From the NCBI GenBank assembly GCA_021234155.1, contig JAJEKV010000054.1, forward strand, positions 1,360,001 through 1,424,000: a stretch of DNA of 64,000 nt. The letters are read 5' to 3'. Positions 1 to 11,264 of the stretch are shown piece after piece (positions within the stretch are counted from its first letter, which is position 1; the number at the start of each line of letters is the position of its first letter). The stretch is from Isoetes taiwanensis. Taxonomy: Eukaryota > Streptophyta > Lycopodiopsida > Isoetales > Isoetaceae. A model generated the notes under the pieces. The model was not told where the DNA came from, ran no database searches, and was given only the letters and a program-made list of their open reading frames with translations. Both the position numbers and the translations under genes were made by a program.

Positions 1-179
1 AGCATGCGGAGCCTAAAAGCTCAAGAAACATGTGAGCGCCGCAGTGACCGCCATAACCAGAAGCAAAAAGAAAGGAAGGAAAAAATGATTCGCAAGAACT
101 TCGTAAAGGTTTTTGGCTGACGTGGCAGAAATGTCGGCTGACGTGGCAGAACGCAGCCAACATCCCTTTACGTCAGGGC

Positions 180-276
180 AAAGCCTCGTTACACGACTTT
201 CCTTGTTGTCAAGTGGGCCTCCGCGCTGACGCACGTCGGCCCACTTTCCAATACGGAAGTCGTATAACGAGGCTTT
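180..276. repeat. Imperfect inverted repeat (snapback)
   Basis: The arm at 180-219 and the arm at 238-276 are reverse complements with a few mismatches. Both carry AAAGCCTCGTTA at the outer end and AGTGGGCC at the inner end, with an 18-nt spacer. Just outside, GCTGACGTGGCAGAA occurs twice (about 117-131 and 136-150). This is a small foldback or MITE remnant; the family is unknown. Confidence 0.7.
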
Positions 277-910
277 CCCTTATTCAGAACATGTGACAAC
301 AAGACATGGTGAAATTGCAGAAGAGAACAAAAGCTGCAATGAATCTCTGCAAGTTTGATTGAACACCTCCCCGAAGCAGATCCTTCATTGCTACACCATG
401 ACCTAAAGTTGGAGGGCTATTCCCATGCAGTTATGCTCAAAACAAACAGATGCATCTATTCACTTTCTATCTATTTCTCACTTTCTATCTATGGACAACT
501 GATTATGTTGGTAAATACTTTTTACAGATTTTGTTTTTTGGAAAAAAAAAAAAGGTTTTACTCAAAATTGAATGTTTTCTTTGTGGTGAGGATCATTAGA
601 AGTTATTTTTGAAGGTGTTATTTTTGAAGAGAATGTTGGGCAGTTTTATAAGGATCCAGCATGGTTTCGAAGCGGCTAGGATAGCCGCCACTGGCGGAGG
701 CCTGACCCGTGAGGCCAGGCTTGATGGACGCATGCTGGAAGGGTTGTCTTGGCTAGGATTGTGGCCAGAACTCTTAGGATTTGTTTTCTCGAGCTATGAC
801 GATGCCTTCCAAGCTCTGGTCTGCTTCTATTTGAGCTCTCAGGATCGGCAGACTCTATAGAAACTTTTAGTTTTTCCTCATTTGTGTGCACCATTCGTTG
901 CGTTACCCCT

Positions 911-955
911 TGAAGTACAGGAACTCGACTTTCAATGTCGAGTTCCTGTACTTCA
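911..955. repeat. Perfect 19-bp stem hairpin
   Basis: Positions 911-929 and 937-955 are perfect reverse complements around a 7-nt loop (TTTCAAT). The stem sequence GTACAGGAACTCGACTTT recurs once more at about 1003-1020. The neighbouring GCGTTACCCCTTGAAG occurs twice (about 900-915 and 962-977), so the hairpin seems to come from local duplication plus inversion. It is not next to an obvious gene end. Confidence 0.8.
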
Positions 956-1716
956 TTCATTGCGTTACCCCTTGAAGGCCTGGTTGCAATGTCAGGCTGG
1001 TGAGTACAGGAACTCGACTTTCCACCTAGAGTATGCATTTCTTTCTTATTTTTACGCTTTAAGGTTGATCTTATGCTGGACTTTTCCCCGCACTTACTGA
1101 GGTTTTCTACACTGCACTCATTGCAGTTATGTAAGTATGATGAGGAAGAACTGAAATGCATTGTCCGAGCAACCTCTTTATGTGCTCAAAATTTCTCAGA
1201 GCATGGCCCATGATGGAAGTGGTGCAGCTGTTAAAGGAAGAGTCTAAAGGCAACATTCCCAGGCTGGAGAACTGGCAAAAGGTAAAACTTTGAGACTGTT
1301 CAATATGAGGCAGGGTTGCTAGAGGCAGATGACTCGATCTCAGCTGGAGAGCTTAAAGTACAACCAACTAGAAATATAGTGCAACTATGTGGTCTGTGTG
1401 ACCTATAGGTTTGGATTTTAAATAAAGCCAACCAGAAAAGATGAATAGAGTGCTTTTACTTTATTTTGAGAAAATGCCCTTTGAAAATCACTTGGAGTAG
1501 CTTGTATCATTGAATATGTGAATTTCTTACCAAATCCCTTTTTTTACCAAATCTTTCTCTCGGAAGCCTAATAAATTATGGTACTTTATAACATATCACA
1601 GCACAATTGTGGGGTGATTGATGCCTCGTGTGAATGCTAAAAAAAAAGGGGGGGGGTGCTATGCATAAAGGGTTGCCCTTTCTGTGATCCGAAAGTGTGT
1701 TTGCATGCTTTTTGTC

Positions 1717-1807
1717 TTGTTGTTTCATAATGGATCTTCTTTGTTTAATATCGAGCCTTCATTTTGTTGTTTCATAATGGATCTTCTTTGTTTAATATCG
1801 AGCCTTC
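1717..1807. repeat. Tandem duplication, 47-bp period
   Basis: A 44-bp unit containing TTCATAATGGATCTTCTTTG is present at 1717-1760 and again, without change, at 1764-1807. The identity of the units suggests recent slippage or duplication. No coding meaning is apparent. Confidence 0.85.
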
Positions 1808-2799
1808 TGAATGCTACATACATAAGAATTCGTTTTCATAGCCCAAAAGTTCTTAGATTTCATAACTTGTGAGGTTAATTCATACAACTAAAGCAAAAAA
1901 GAGAAGAGAAAGTACTGATAACTTCATCGTGATTAAGCATGCATTGACCCTCATGCATTAGAATAGAAAATATTCAGTTGGTCATTTTTTCTCATTTGCA
2001 CCTAGAGACAAAATATCAAGTAGCATAGTATTTCTAGCAAAAAGAACACTTTTTATGAAACTTTAAAATAACTGCCCACAAACTTCAGCTCCACAAGAAG
2101 AATGATCTTCAACAATAACATGGTAGTCCTTGAGGAGAAGATGACGTCTTTTTTAGAGCAAATAGATAGATCCTTTTGGTTAAGTATGGTGCTTCCATGC
2201 TCTAAGTTATGGTGCTTCTATGATCATTCTTATTTCTTGTGCTTTTTGGGCATGCCTTGGGTGCACAATTCTCATTTCCTCACTTTTCATGGTTGCATTT
2301 GAGTGCTCAAGAATCTAAAAGCCATTGAATCACAAAAAATCTTAAGGTAGCATCAAACTTTCCATAGAAATTTCAGGCAATATCTTTTCCTCATAGACTA
2401 GGTTATGAAAGCAACCGATGATTGTGCATCTCCCACATTTTTCTACTGCAATGTCACGGACCATAACCTCATAATTGTTATGCCACATTTATAATAATCA
2501 TGTCTCATATATGGCAAAACGTCTTGATCCTAAGTATTTTAGAAAGTAAACAAAGGAACAATTTGGCTCCTTTAGTTGTTCCTTCTAGCATGTCTGAGTT
2601 ACAATTTTGAGAGCAATAAATTGTTTGCATAAGGAATTAATCAGTAAAATAAGGGAGATATGATAAGACTGGTTAGGATAAAATAAAACTATACAAGTGG
2701 CCCAGAAATCAATTCTTTAGTCCCCAAATAGACTTCAGCAATAAATAATGGTCAAAACTAAATGCAGATGCACGATAGCTGTGGAAAATAGAAGCTCAC

Positions 2800-2969
2800 C
2801 TTAAATCCAGCTCCAAAACGTCCAATCTGTTCCACATCATCTTCATCTGGTTTCTTGTGACCAAAAGAGACCATGCGTAAAATATTTTCATGGCTCATTC
2901 CAGCTCCATTATCTGAGATGCATAATGTAGGCACCTCTCTATTCTCCTTTTTCAAGCGCCCAGACTTCA
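2800..2969 (-). pseudogene. MORC-like GHKL ATPase, second visible exon (partial gene)
   Basis: Read on the minus strand, a polypyrimidine tract and CAG precede 2969 and a GTGAGC donor follows 2800, giving a 170-bp exon. It encodes GHKL motif II (ISDNGAGM) and motif III (IGRFGAGFK) separated by MVSFGHKKPDEDD. This arrangement is typical of plant MORC/CW-type ATPases, where these motifs bind ATP-Mg in gene-silencing or chromatin-compaction proteins. The motif I exon lies upstream at 3310-3453. The expected short linker exon between them and all downstream exons (rest of the ATPase fold, S5 fold, coiled coil) could not be found, so this looks like a gene fragment. An unusually dispersed real gene remains possible. 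Confidence 0.75.
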
Positions 2970-3309
2970 CTGAAATGAAGCAAATTTGTCAAAAACGACA
3001 AGCAAAATAAAGCCAAATCTATGCAAAAACTGCAAATCAGTTTTAAAACACTGACTCACTCTACAATATGTTGTATCAAGTCTACACAATAAAAATTTGC
3101 TTTAGTATAGAAACAAACTGCTAAATCCTGATGGAAGTAACAAATTAAGAAAATATACTAAACTTATGATAATGACTGAAGTGTTGCAGCGTACATTCAA
3201 TAGAAAAGTTGATAATTTAACTTAATGTGCATGCAAGCAGGTTCAATGTATGTGCCATCTCAATACCATATACAAGTTTATGTGAAGCAAATAAATAAGC
3301 ATCAAAAAC

Positions 3310-3453
3310 TTTTGGCTCCAGCATCTCTAGCATTATCAACCAACTCTGCTATTCTTCCAAAAAGCCAACTTGCATGCACTTGGCTCAATGTTGTCTTATC
3401 TTTCGGATGCATTCTTGCTGCTGTCGCCTTCCTTCCCCATTCTACAATAGTAT
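3310..3453 (-). pseudogene. MORC-like GHKL ATPase, first visible exon (motif I)
   Basis: The minus-strand frame from about 3453 to 3310 encodes a peptide ending in SWLFGRIAELVDNARDAGAK. This is GHKL motif I (N-box, E..DN.RDA), where Asn coordinates Mg-ATP. The acceptor is an AG at about 3454; the only nearby donor is a weak AAAA|GTTTTT at 3309. Exon phase 1 is compatible with direct joining to the 2800-2969 exon, but family members normally have a further 8-15 residues in between. The C-terminal half of an exchanger gene begins only about 45 bp upstream on the same strand. Two unrelated partial genes that close together suggest captured or rearranged fragments. Confidence 0.7.
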
Positions 3454-3499
3454 CTTATAAGCCTTTACATTAAAAAAAATGCCCAAAACTACTTAAAAA

Positions 3500-4540
3500 C
3501 TAGCATGTTCCATGATCAGTTTGGAAGCAAAGAGTGTTGTTCATGGTTACGGCTCCATAAATCTGAGAATACGTCATGGATATATTACATTTCCTCCTCT
3601 TTGCAGCAAACAAGATTGAAGATATCGCTTCACTTGAATTTGTGGCCATTGGAGTTGCTACAAATGCTATGAAGAATGAAGGTATCTTGCTTGCCTTTGA
3701 GAAGTTATCTATTGCATCTACTAAAGGGTCTGCAAATACTCCTGCCATTAAAGCCCCAGCCAAAATCAACATGGTTGCCCTAACAACGAACTGTCTTTTA
3801 GTTGGCCTTTCTACTTCGTCCTCTGTATCCTCTTCATCTTCTCCTTCACCTTTGTATTCCTCCAACAATGCCTGCAATTTTGAATCTGCTTTCTGTGCTT
3901 CATGATCCCAAAACTCGGGCTTATTTATCATGCTCACACTCCTCAAACAGACTAATTTCATCCATTTGACCACTCCATCTACAAATTCATCTTTTGAAAT
4001 AAGGCCATCTCTAGATATATCAAATTCCCTTAGCGAATCTATAACTTCTATCTCTTCTGGTAAATAGTATCTCATTCCTAGTCCCAATACCAGGCCTCTG
4101 AGTTCGTCCTCAGAAAGATATTGATCATTGATTGCATCAAAAAATTTAAATATTTTAAGAATAACATCTCTATTTGGGGTGGCGCCATCGCTTTGATAGA
4201 GACTGCCCCACGACTGTTGGTGTGTATACTGGGATACTTGGTGCAGAAGATGTGATTTCATGCGATGGTGCTTTGCCCAATATATATGCCGTTGTTGAAT
4301 CCAAGGAGATGCTACCTGATAAATGCAGTAGGTGAGAAGTCCTGCAGATGAAAGTGCACAAGCTGCTATAGAAAACCCATGCCCAAGTGACTGCTTTCCA
4401 AAAGCATGAGGAACTTGAGCTATGAGATAAGGCAAGATAGTTGCAATCATAATCCAGGCTGCTTTTCTTGTTTGCATGTCTGTGGTGACTCCAGTTCCAA
4501 ATGGATGTCTATTTTCAGGGAAAGACTGGATGTCATACAT
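3500..4540 (-). pseudogene. NCL-type Na+/Ca2+ exchanger with EF-hands, internal/C-terminal fragment
   Basis: A 346-codon frame matches the middle and second half of plant NCL proteins (CaCA exchangers with a cytosolic EF-hand loop, vacuolar or plasma membrane). Residues 17-80 hold the last helices of the first exchanger half, starting with GTGVTTDMQTR. EF-hand 1 is at about 135-146 (DAINDQYLSEDE, weak) and EF-hand 2 at 174-185 (DISRDGLISKDE, canonical). An acidic stretch follows at 232-244. Helices and the alpha-2 repeat (FVATPMATNSSEA, then QIYGAVTMNNTL) occupy 252-337. The frame then leaves homology within 10 codons, with no GT donor, so the last helices are missing. The first exchanger half is also absent upstream. 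An in-frame TAG, or splice acceptor ATATAG, sits just before the ATG. It is a truncated copy, though the open frame is long enough to be a recent one. Confidence 0.75.
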
Positions 4541-4692
4541 CTATATGAGCATATGTCGCTACTCGAAAATTCTGGGATGTTCATGTTCTGATATTTTTTC
4601 ACAGAGTCCTTTATTTATCTTTTGCCCAAAAAACCATTGTATTGTTTTGCCATATGGACCTGAGGGTCCCTCAAATGGCGTGATAATAAATT

Positions 4693-4925
4693 GATTGATT
4701 GATTGATTGAATGGTTTAGTTATTGTGCAATCAGCACAACCGGTTAGCCAGTTTGCAGAGCGGCCGCCTAGCAACTCTCGTGACCGCCAATTTACAGGAA
4801 ACAAGTTTGGAGCAATTTTTGGCATATTCTAAGCTTATTCTAGCATATACTTGGAATATGCCGAAAACCCACAAGAGCAAGGGTTTGCCCCCTAGGGGCA
4901 ACCCCCCAAAAAAAAAAAAAAAAAA
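4693..4925. repeat. TTGA microsatellite and retroposon-like hairpin plus poly(A) tail
   Basis: A short (TTGA)n run lies at about 4691-4710. Near 4881-4906 GGGTTTGCCCC / GGGGCAACCC forms a GC-rich hairpin followed directly by about 19 A residues (4907-4925). A similar end, without the long A-run, occurs near 17617-17695 (GGCATATACTATGCCAAAAG ... GAGCAACCC). A hairpin followed by poly(A) at two loci suggests the 3' ends of a SINE-like family. Confidence 0.45.
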
Positions 4926-4929
4926 CTAG

Positions 4930-7850
4930 CAAAAGGCACACCAGAAGGCTTTGGCAAGGTAAAATTTGTTAGGTTTATGTTTGTTCATATGTTTGTGACT
5001 TTTTACTCATTGGCAATTTTCTCAATATATTTATTTATCTATTATAAAACCATGGAATACAAGTATAGTTCTTGGCACTATGCCAAAACGCTAGTAGGAC
5101 AAATGTTGTTTTAACTATTTTATTATGTACGAATGGATCCTCTGTTTTGTTATATTTTATTATGTGTAAATGGATCTTATACTTAGGGGTAGACGCTGGG
5201 TTTTCAACATCCAGATAAATTGTAAACATTAGGATCTGCTCGGGTGGTGGTGAATTGCTTGAATAACAGGAACAGAAATGCACGGTTACATACAAGAAGT
5301 TGACTTCCGCCTACAAGGTTTTCTTAGGCTTGAATACGAGCCAAGCATGAACATAATGTGTTTGCTCCCACGGTGCAACATCGCATTTTTTTTTTTATCT
5401 TGTATATAGCATGGGCTTCAGCAATGCTGGAGCTATGACCAGATATTCAAGCTATGATCAAAGGATTCGAACTTCCATTGGGTCTTATTAATGTTCTGGA
5501 TGCTTGATCACATGATTCAAGCTATGACCAAAGGATTCATACTTCCATTGGGTTCTATTAACGACCAAATGATTCAAACTTCCATTCGGTGTGTTAATGT
5601 TTCGAAGGCTTGACCCCATGATTCATGCTATAACCAAAGGATTCAAACTTCCACTATGTTCTATTAATGTTATGAAAATGATGTAGTGAAGTACAACGCA
5701 TTCTAAGCTAGATGTACAATTGCACCTTACATGCAAGTGGGGTGTGTGCGCCTTTATAATATACATTAGCAGACACATGGTGAGCTATAAAGTGACACAT
5801 CACCAAAGTCATAAGGTAAATAATGTTAATTGAGATATGCGATGTGTCAGATTTTACTTACAGCCAGCAATCAAATGAGTCAGCAGTAAAGTACTTACTT
5901 AAAGACAAGCTTGTGCAATGTGTGAAACAAGACAACATTTCACATGCCTTGCCAAGGATCAATAATTCTCTGTCCATAATACAGTTTATACTACCTTCCA
6001 GATTCAGACACTTCAAGTTTGACCCAAAGCCATTATTAAATGTGCTAATACATCCATAAGATTAGACAAATGTCTGAGCCAGTAAGTGAAAATATCAGCT
6101 GATAAATCCTGCCAAAGGAATGCGTAAAATTAAGACTTTGACATGTAAAGACTTGACATGAAAATATCTCTAGGAATAAATGTACTTGTTTCTCCACTGC
6201 TGCAACCACAAGAAATTAGCTTGGCGTAAAACTAGATTGTTCATAAAACATCAAAGAGAAACAATTGACAATATTCTCGCAAAGATACAAACATCGGGAT
6301 TTGTTTCTTGGTTGACTAAGCAAATTCTAGATGGAAAAAGGAGGAAACCTGGAGCTGTCATTTTGGATGTAACTGGAGATAAAAACCCAGATAATACCTA
6401 TTGATCCTGGCCAGCTAGCAAGGGTAATACCCATGAATAAGGTAAGACACAAGAAGACTGGCACATCAACCAAACATTCGTTGGGCATTAACATCACTTT
6501 CCCTAGCTGAGGCCTGTATAAAAATGATTTCTAAAGCAGCAATAAAAGATGGAGTCTTAACCAACAACGATGTATGTGTCTGAATTAACTATCAAACAGA
6601 TTTAATTACGCGAAATAATTAAATGATAAGCCTAGATGTCTACTCATCTAGCAGTAGACATAATATCTTAACAAATGAATTCAATAAGAAGAAGATTACC
6701 ATTGAAATGTTCTCAATTTGAATAGTGTCCCAAGCAACTCTGTTTCACAGCATTTATATAAAGAGTTCTGCAAGGTAAACCTGCTCTGCCAACAAAACCT
6801 CCAGAGTCTAAAGGCTTATTTAAGAGTGCTGCAAATCCATCCGACATTCTACAACACCAAAACATAATTCCGCCACAAGACTCAAAGGCACAAAACGACC
6901 AAGGCCATGACTGAGAAAGATCGTCTGGTTGAGAGAAACAAATAGGAAAATGAATGGAAAGGGAATGGATGGAAAATGAATGAAAATGCTCGCAATGAAA
7001 ACCTTACTACTAAATCCACCGGTTCACCGGGCGATGCTACGGAAATGAAATGCCTAAGAGCAATGATGAAGCAATCAAGAAGTCTAGAAGAGCGGCACAA
7101 CAGCCCCATGAGATGGCAAAGCCAAAACTGAGGACAACACAGCCTACCCTGGGCTTAAAGAAGCCTTCACCGTCACCTGTAAATGTGCAGTATTAATCGA
7201 AAGGATAACACAATAGAACAAATGCGCATTATGATTGGCGGTGGATCGGCAAGCTATCAATATTGCAGATTCTAAATAGCGAGCGGCTCGGCGTAAGCTG
7301 ATAAAAGGACCCGCCATAGCCAGAAAAGGCCCCAAAAAATGCCCAAGCGACGTAAGAACACGGAAAAATGCAAAACAGAGCAAAGCCAGGGTAAAAACGC
7401 CATAGCAAAAAGATGGATACAGAGAGGCGATGAATTGATGGAAAGAAGCGGAGGAGGCAGGGAAGAAATGGAAAGGAGGAGAAAGAAAATAGGGAATTGG
7501 GAGAGGGATTGCGACTCATCCTATCTGCGTTCTATTTTCTTGGCTATTTTCTAATTTCCTCGACCCTTGATTTATGAAGCTAGAGATTCAATGGTGTAGA
7601 TTGATGCCACTTCAGATTTTGATGAGGTGGAAATTACACGTGGATAGGCTAGAATTGCAAGAATGGCTGTAGGCCCGATAGGGCTGGTGTGCTAAAAAAA
7701 AAAAAAAAAAAAAGAGAGAGATTTGTAGTATATTTAGTGGTTTATATGTTATTTATGAAGTTGCTAACTTTTTTTTATTTTTGATTTTCTTCTCTTTTTA
7801 AAAAAACATCATCTCCCATAACACACCACAAGACACTCAATCACTCTATG
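4930..7850. other. Gene-less stretch with degenerate tandem repeats and a poly(A) run
   Basis: No recognisable coding sequence. At about 5440-5670 a 70-80 bp unit containing GACCAAAGGATTCAAACTTCC is repeated two to three times with divergence. A 74-codon frame at 6180-6404 (+) has protein-like composition (ends PGAVILDVTGDKNPDNTY) but resembles nothing I know. A run of about 20 A followed by (GA)n lies at 7694-7720, possibly a retroposon tail. Confidence 0.4.
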
Positions 7851-7893
7851 ATGTGCAAGTAATGCAAGGAACTACGATAATAGTACCTCAAAT

Positions 7894-8995
7894 TCAAAGT
7901 GTGTTCCGTGCCTTTCCAAGCATGTGCAGGTGGCCAATACACATAGACGATGGAGCAGATTGGTGTGACAAAGGAACAAAGGTGATATCATCACTATTGA
8001 TGTCACTTATTTCTATTACTTTAACTGCTGGAGTATTGTTATTGCTCTTCATGCCTGGCATACCTGCAAGATCAAACAACGAATGTGCTATGAACTATAT
8101 TGAACTAACAACTTCTCACCATGGAATTTAGAGTGAAATACAAGAGGAAATCCAAATTCATATCAAAGTAAGTCTGCAAGAGAAAAACAAGTCAACATAT
8201 AGCAAACATTAGCCATCATCATGTAATCACTGAAGTTAGGAAATGTAGTCTAGCTTATTACGCTTCCTCTGCACATATGGCAATATATTCTTCATCATTT
8301 GCATCAACAAATTGTGCATCGTCATAGCGTTGCTGCCTGCATCATCCCAATAATGCTTCTTTCCCTTCTCAGGCCTCTCCAATTGCTGCATTCCAGTAGG
8401 TATTCCAAATGAAACACATCTAATATCACTGGCATCACATGTTGAGGATTCAAAATCATACTCATGCTGTTTATATGAATGCAGTGCTAGTGGGCAAAAT
8501 CCACTGACTAGACAGAACAAACTTTCCTGTTCGCAGCATAAAATAGGCCTGTACTTAAGATTGGTAGGTAATTGCTTTCTGCCATGGTAAGCCCTATGCA
8601 AAATCTTTTTGTTGTCTGAGACAATAAAATTTTTCAAATCGCCAACACAAACTATTATTCAAATTTTTCAAATTTTGCCATTATGGAGACAAACTATGTA
8701 CTGGATTTTACCATAGTCCTTAAGATAATACCTGCAATGCCCTCTAAGTAATAAAGCTTTGTGTTCTTAAGGGCTTTACAAATTAGAACAGTTGTTGGCT
8801 TCTGAACATCCCATCCAAAGAGCTTCTTAGTTGCAGTGTTAACTCCTAAACACTGCATGGCAATGCAAGTGGTCCAATTCAAGACCCCTTTCCAATGCCA
8901 CTGTCTCTACAACAATTTTTGATTGGCAAAAACTAAATAAGCCATCATACATATGGTTTGAGATTCCATTCTAACACATCCCAGAGTCACATTCT
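7894..8995 (-). pseudogene. Rep-like HUH endonuclease, degenerate copy 1 (candidate Replitron-type transposon)
   Basis: On the minus strand, fragments in changing frames align in order with the better copy at 42 kb. About 8990-8890: VTLGC, then a frameshift, then ISNHMYDGLF and TVALERG. 8857-8871: HLHCH, a textbook HUH motif II. 8880-8694: LFGWDVQKPTTVLICKALKN and LEGIAG; the motif III position reads IILRTM, with Tyr and Lys lost. 8637-8236: the C-terminal part with PTGMQQLERPEKGKKHYWDDAG. A separate segment at 8063-7894 begins after TTGCAG and carries VIEISDINSDD. HUH Reps nick and religate single-stranded DNA in rolling-circle replication or transposition. At least two frameshifts make this copy dead. 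Its 5' part is cut off at about 8995, where the gypsy-associated sequence begins. Confidence 0.65.
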
Positions 8996-9004
8996 GTTTA
9001 GGAT

Positions 9005-11264
9005 CTAGGTTCGGGATTGTCTGCAAGATAGCCCTGGTGAATATAAGGTGGGTGGTTCCCAATCAAAGGGAAGAATCTTTTCTGCAAGGCAAGATTGTAG
9101 AAGATTAAAAGCGCCCAAGTGCTGTAAATATAGCTGGGCATAGCCGATGCCAGCTTCTTGATACATATACTTCTTGGCCTGTTGCAGAGCTCTGGGAATC
9201 CAAATTTGCAGATGAGTAGTAAGCTCAGGCATGTACTCAGCTTGAAGAGCAGTATTCCATGAGGGTTCAGCTAAGTATTTGTTGATTCTTTGGAGCGTCC
9301 ATGTGGCGTGGATATCTCCTGTGTAGACCGTGGGATGGCCATCAATAAACTTGTCCTGGGAGTCATCAAAATAAAAGTCATGCATGGCATATGCCATGGG
9401 CTGTACAATTCGAATGATGAAGAAATCTGGATCTTCACAAAGTGCCAAATGATAGACAAGTAGAGCACAGAGAAGACATTTTTTCTGAAATTGTGAGATT
9501 GGGCCAGAGGCATAACAAATTATTGATGGTGAGCGGGCCCTCAATGGCACCAGAAGCACTTAGCCATCTGAGGAAAAAAGTGTACTGTCTGGACTTGACA
9601 TAATCAAAATAGTCTATGGGCATGGGAAAAACTTGATGAATGTAGAGAGCCAAGGCAATAGCTCATTCCACTGTTTTGTTGTGCTTCTTCCACAGTTTGC
9701 TCCGCTTGGTGGAGTTGATGCTCCAAATCTGTGACCTTGTTTTGTAATTCAGCCTGAGACCTGGTAAGTTCCTTCACTTTGCGTTGTGTGTGCATGAAAT
9801 GTGAAGGTGAGGACCCGCGGTTGAAACCTGTAACTGCAGGGTAGCAATTTTAGCTGTGTCAATGATTTTCTATTTTTGCAGCTCCAGCAGCTGAGCCTCA
9901 AGATGCTTAGTTTTGTGGTCGGCAGCTGCCAACTGACCTTCAAAGGTGGTGATTTTAACTTGGCCTTGAGTAGTGGCGTGTTGTTGGGCTGTGAGCTATG
10001 ATTGCATGCCGGTATAGAGAGCCTTTGTTTCTGATAAAGACAGTTCCGTAGCCTGAAGTTTGGCTGTGAGATCATTCACAGTCTTCTGCAAGTCAACACA
10101 AACCTTTTCTAAGATTGCTCGGACATCCTGCTCTTGTTTGAGAGAAACTCGTGCAGCTAATAATTGCCCATGCTTGGTCTGGAGGCTAGCTTTAGCATCA
10201 GCGTGGCGAAATTGAACATGCTAAAGTTCTGCCTTTAAGGCATCAACAGAATCTAAATGGGTTTGAACATCATTCATATGCTAAACCTGGGAATCTTGAA
10301 GTTGTATGATACAACCTGCTACCTTCTGCTGATACTCATAGAGGGCTTGGCGTGTGTGCGGTGCAGAAGCTGAGGTTGCAGGTAAAGGTTGTGAGGGGCG
10401 AGATTGACATTAAGCAACAAACAAGCTGGTCTTTTATGAGGAGGAAATGGGGATCACCGGAGGGCTCTTAGGAGGAGAAAGAGACTATGGTTCTTCTTGA
10501 TCAACCTTCTGGTTGGGGGGTCTCTTCCTATACTTCTCGGATAGGTTCAATGACATCATGAGCTGTGGTTTGAGAGTAAGCATCCGTTTGCTGAGTGAGA
10601 ATAATGTTGGAGGCCGAGAGGCATTGGTTAATGAGTGCTTAGAAATGGGCACCCATGGAGGATTCGGTGGTAGGGCCAGCGGCTTTTCTAAAGCAGTCCA
10701 ATTCCTCCAAGAATCGATGAAACAAAAGCTCAGGCCAATTGATGGTATGATCAGAATAAATCGCGACTATAGTAGTGTGAAAAAAATGCTTACTGATGTG
10801 GATATTCTTCACGGATGGCCATAGATTTTGCGCCAAAATTTTTTGATAAAATTCCCGTAATGTTTTCCAAATGTCATCACTTTGGTGTGAATGGCAGAGT
10901 AGGGAACAACATCATACTGAGCAGCATCATGATCATTGAGAGCAGACCAACCTAAAGATTCATTACCTGAAGGGAGTTGAAAAACATCGGTAAAGAGATC
11001 TTGATGCAAGACATTCAGTGTGTCATCCACCACAGTAGCAGGTAGGAGTTTGCATCAAATGGGCGACGAATTGACGAAGATGTGCTTGAACAGGTGTCGA
11101 AAAAGTCATATCAGCAAAGGCACTCAGGCTATGTCGATCCATGAGTTCTCGATTGAGGCCTCGAAGGACTGGTTTACTGGGACTCGAAAAGACAACAGAA
11201 GCAAAAGCTCCAACGTTCATGCGCTCGAAGGTCTAAAGAGTAACGAGTCGAGGGGAGGCAGCCA
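9005..11264 (-). pseudogene. Env-position ORF region of the gypsy element (coiled coil), function unknown
   Basis: Starting from an ATG at about 11264 (MAASPRLVTL, then a stop), fragments in shifting frames continue to 9005. One is NVGAFASVVFSSPSKPVLRG (11220). Next is FQLPSGNESLGW ... KVMTFGKHYGNFIKKFWRKI (11033-10809), then WPELLFHRFLEELDCF (about 10740). A long heptad-rich segment follows (10500-9600, e.g. ELTRSQAELQNKVTDLEHQL). A C-terminal globular part ends in LPFDWEPPTLYSPGL (9559-9005). The position downstream of integrase is where Athila/SIRE-type elements carry env-like ORFs and Tat elements carry extra ORFs. I recognise no signal peptide or fusion-like segment. It could instead be the coiled-coil protein of a second, nested element. 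Confidence 0.5.

Larger units (their letters stand above)
1..2757. other. Gene-poor left end
   Basis: No protein family is recognisable on either strand. Several frames stay open for 60-160 codons, but none shows a known motif and they overlap one another in opposite directions. The stretch contains the three small repeats listed separately, an A9/G9-type homopolymer run near 1640-1657, and otherwise AT-rich sequence. Confidence 0.5.

Noticed and set aside
676-1161. 161-codon minus-strand frame
   Set aside because: It runs across the 911-955 hairpin and its duplicated flanks, has no known motif and overlaps plus-strand frames; most likely chance.
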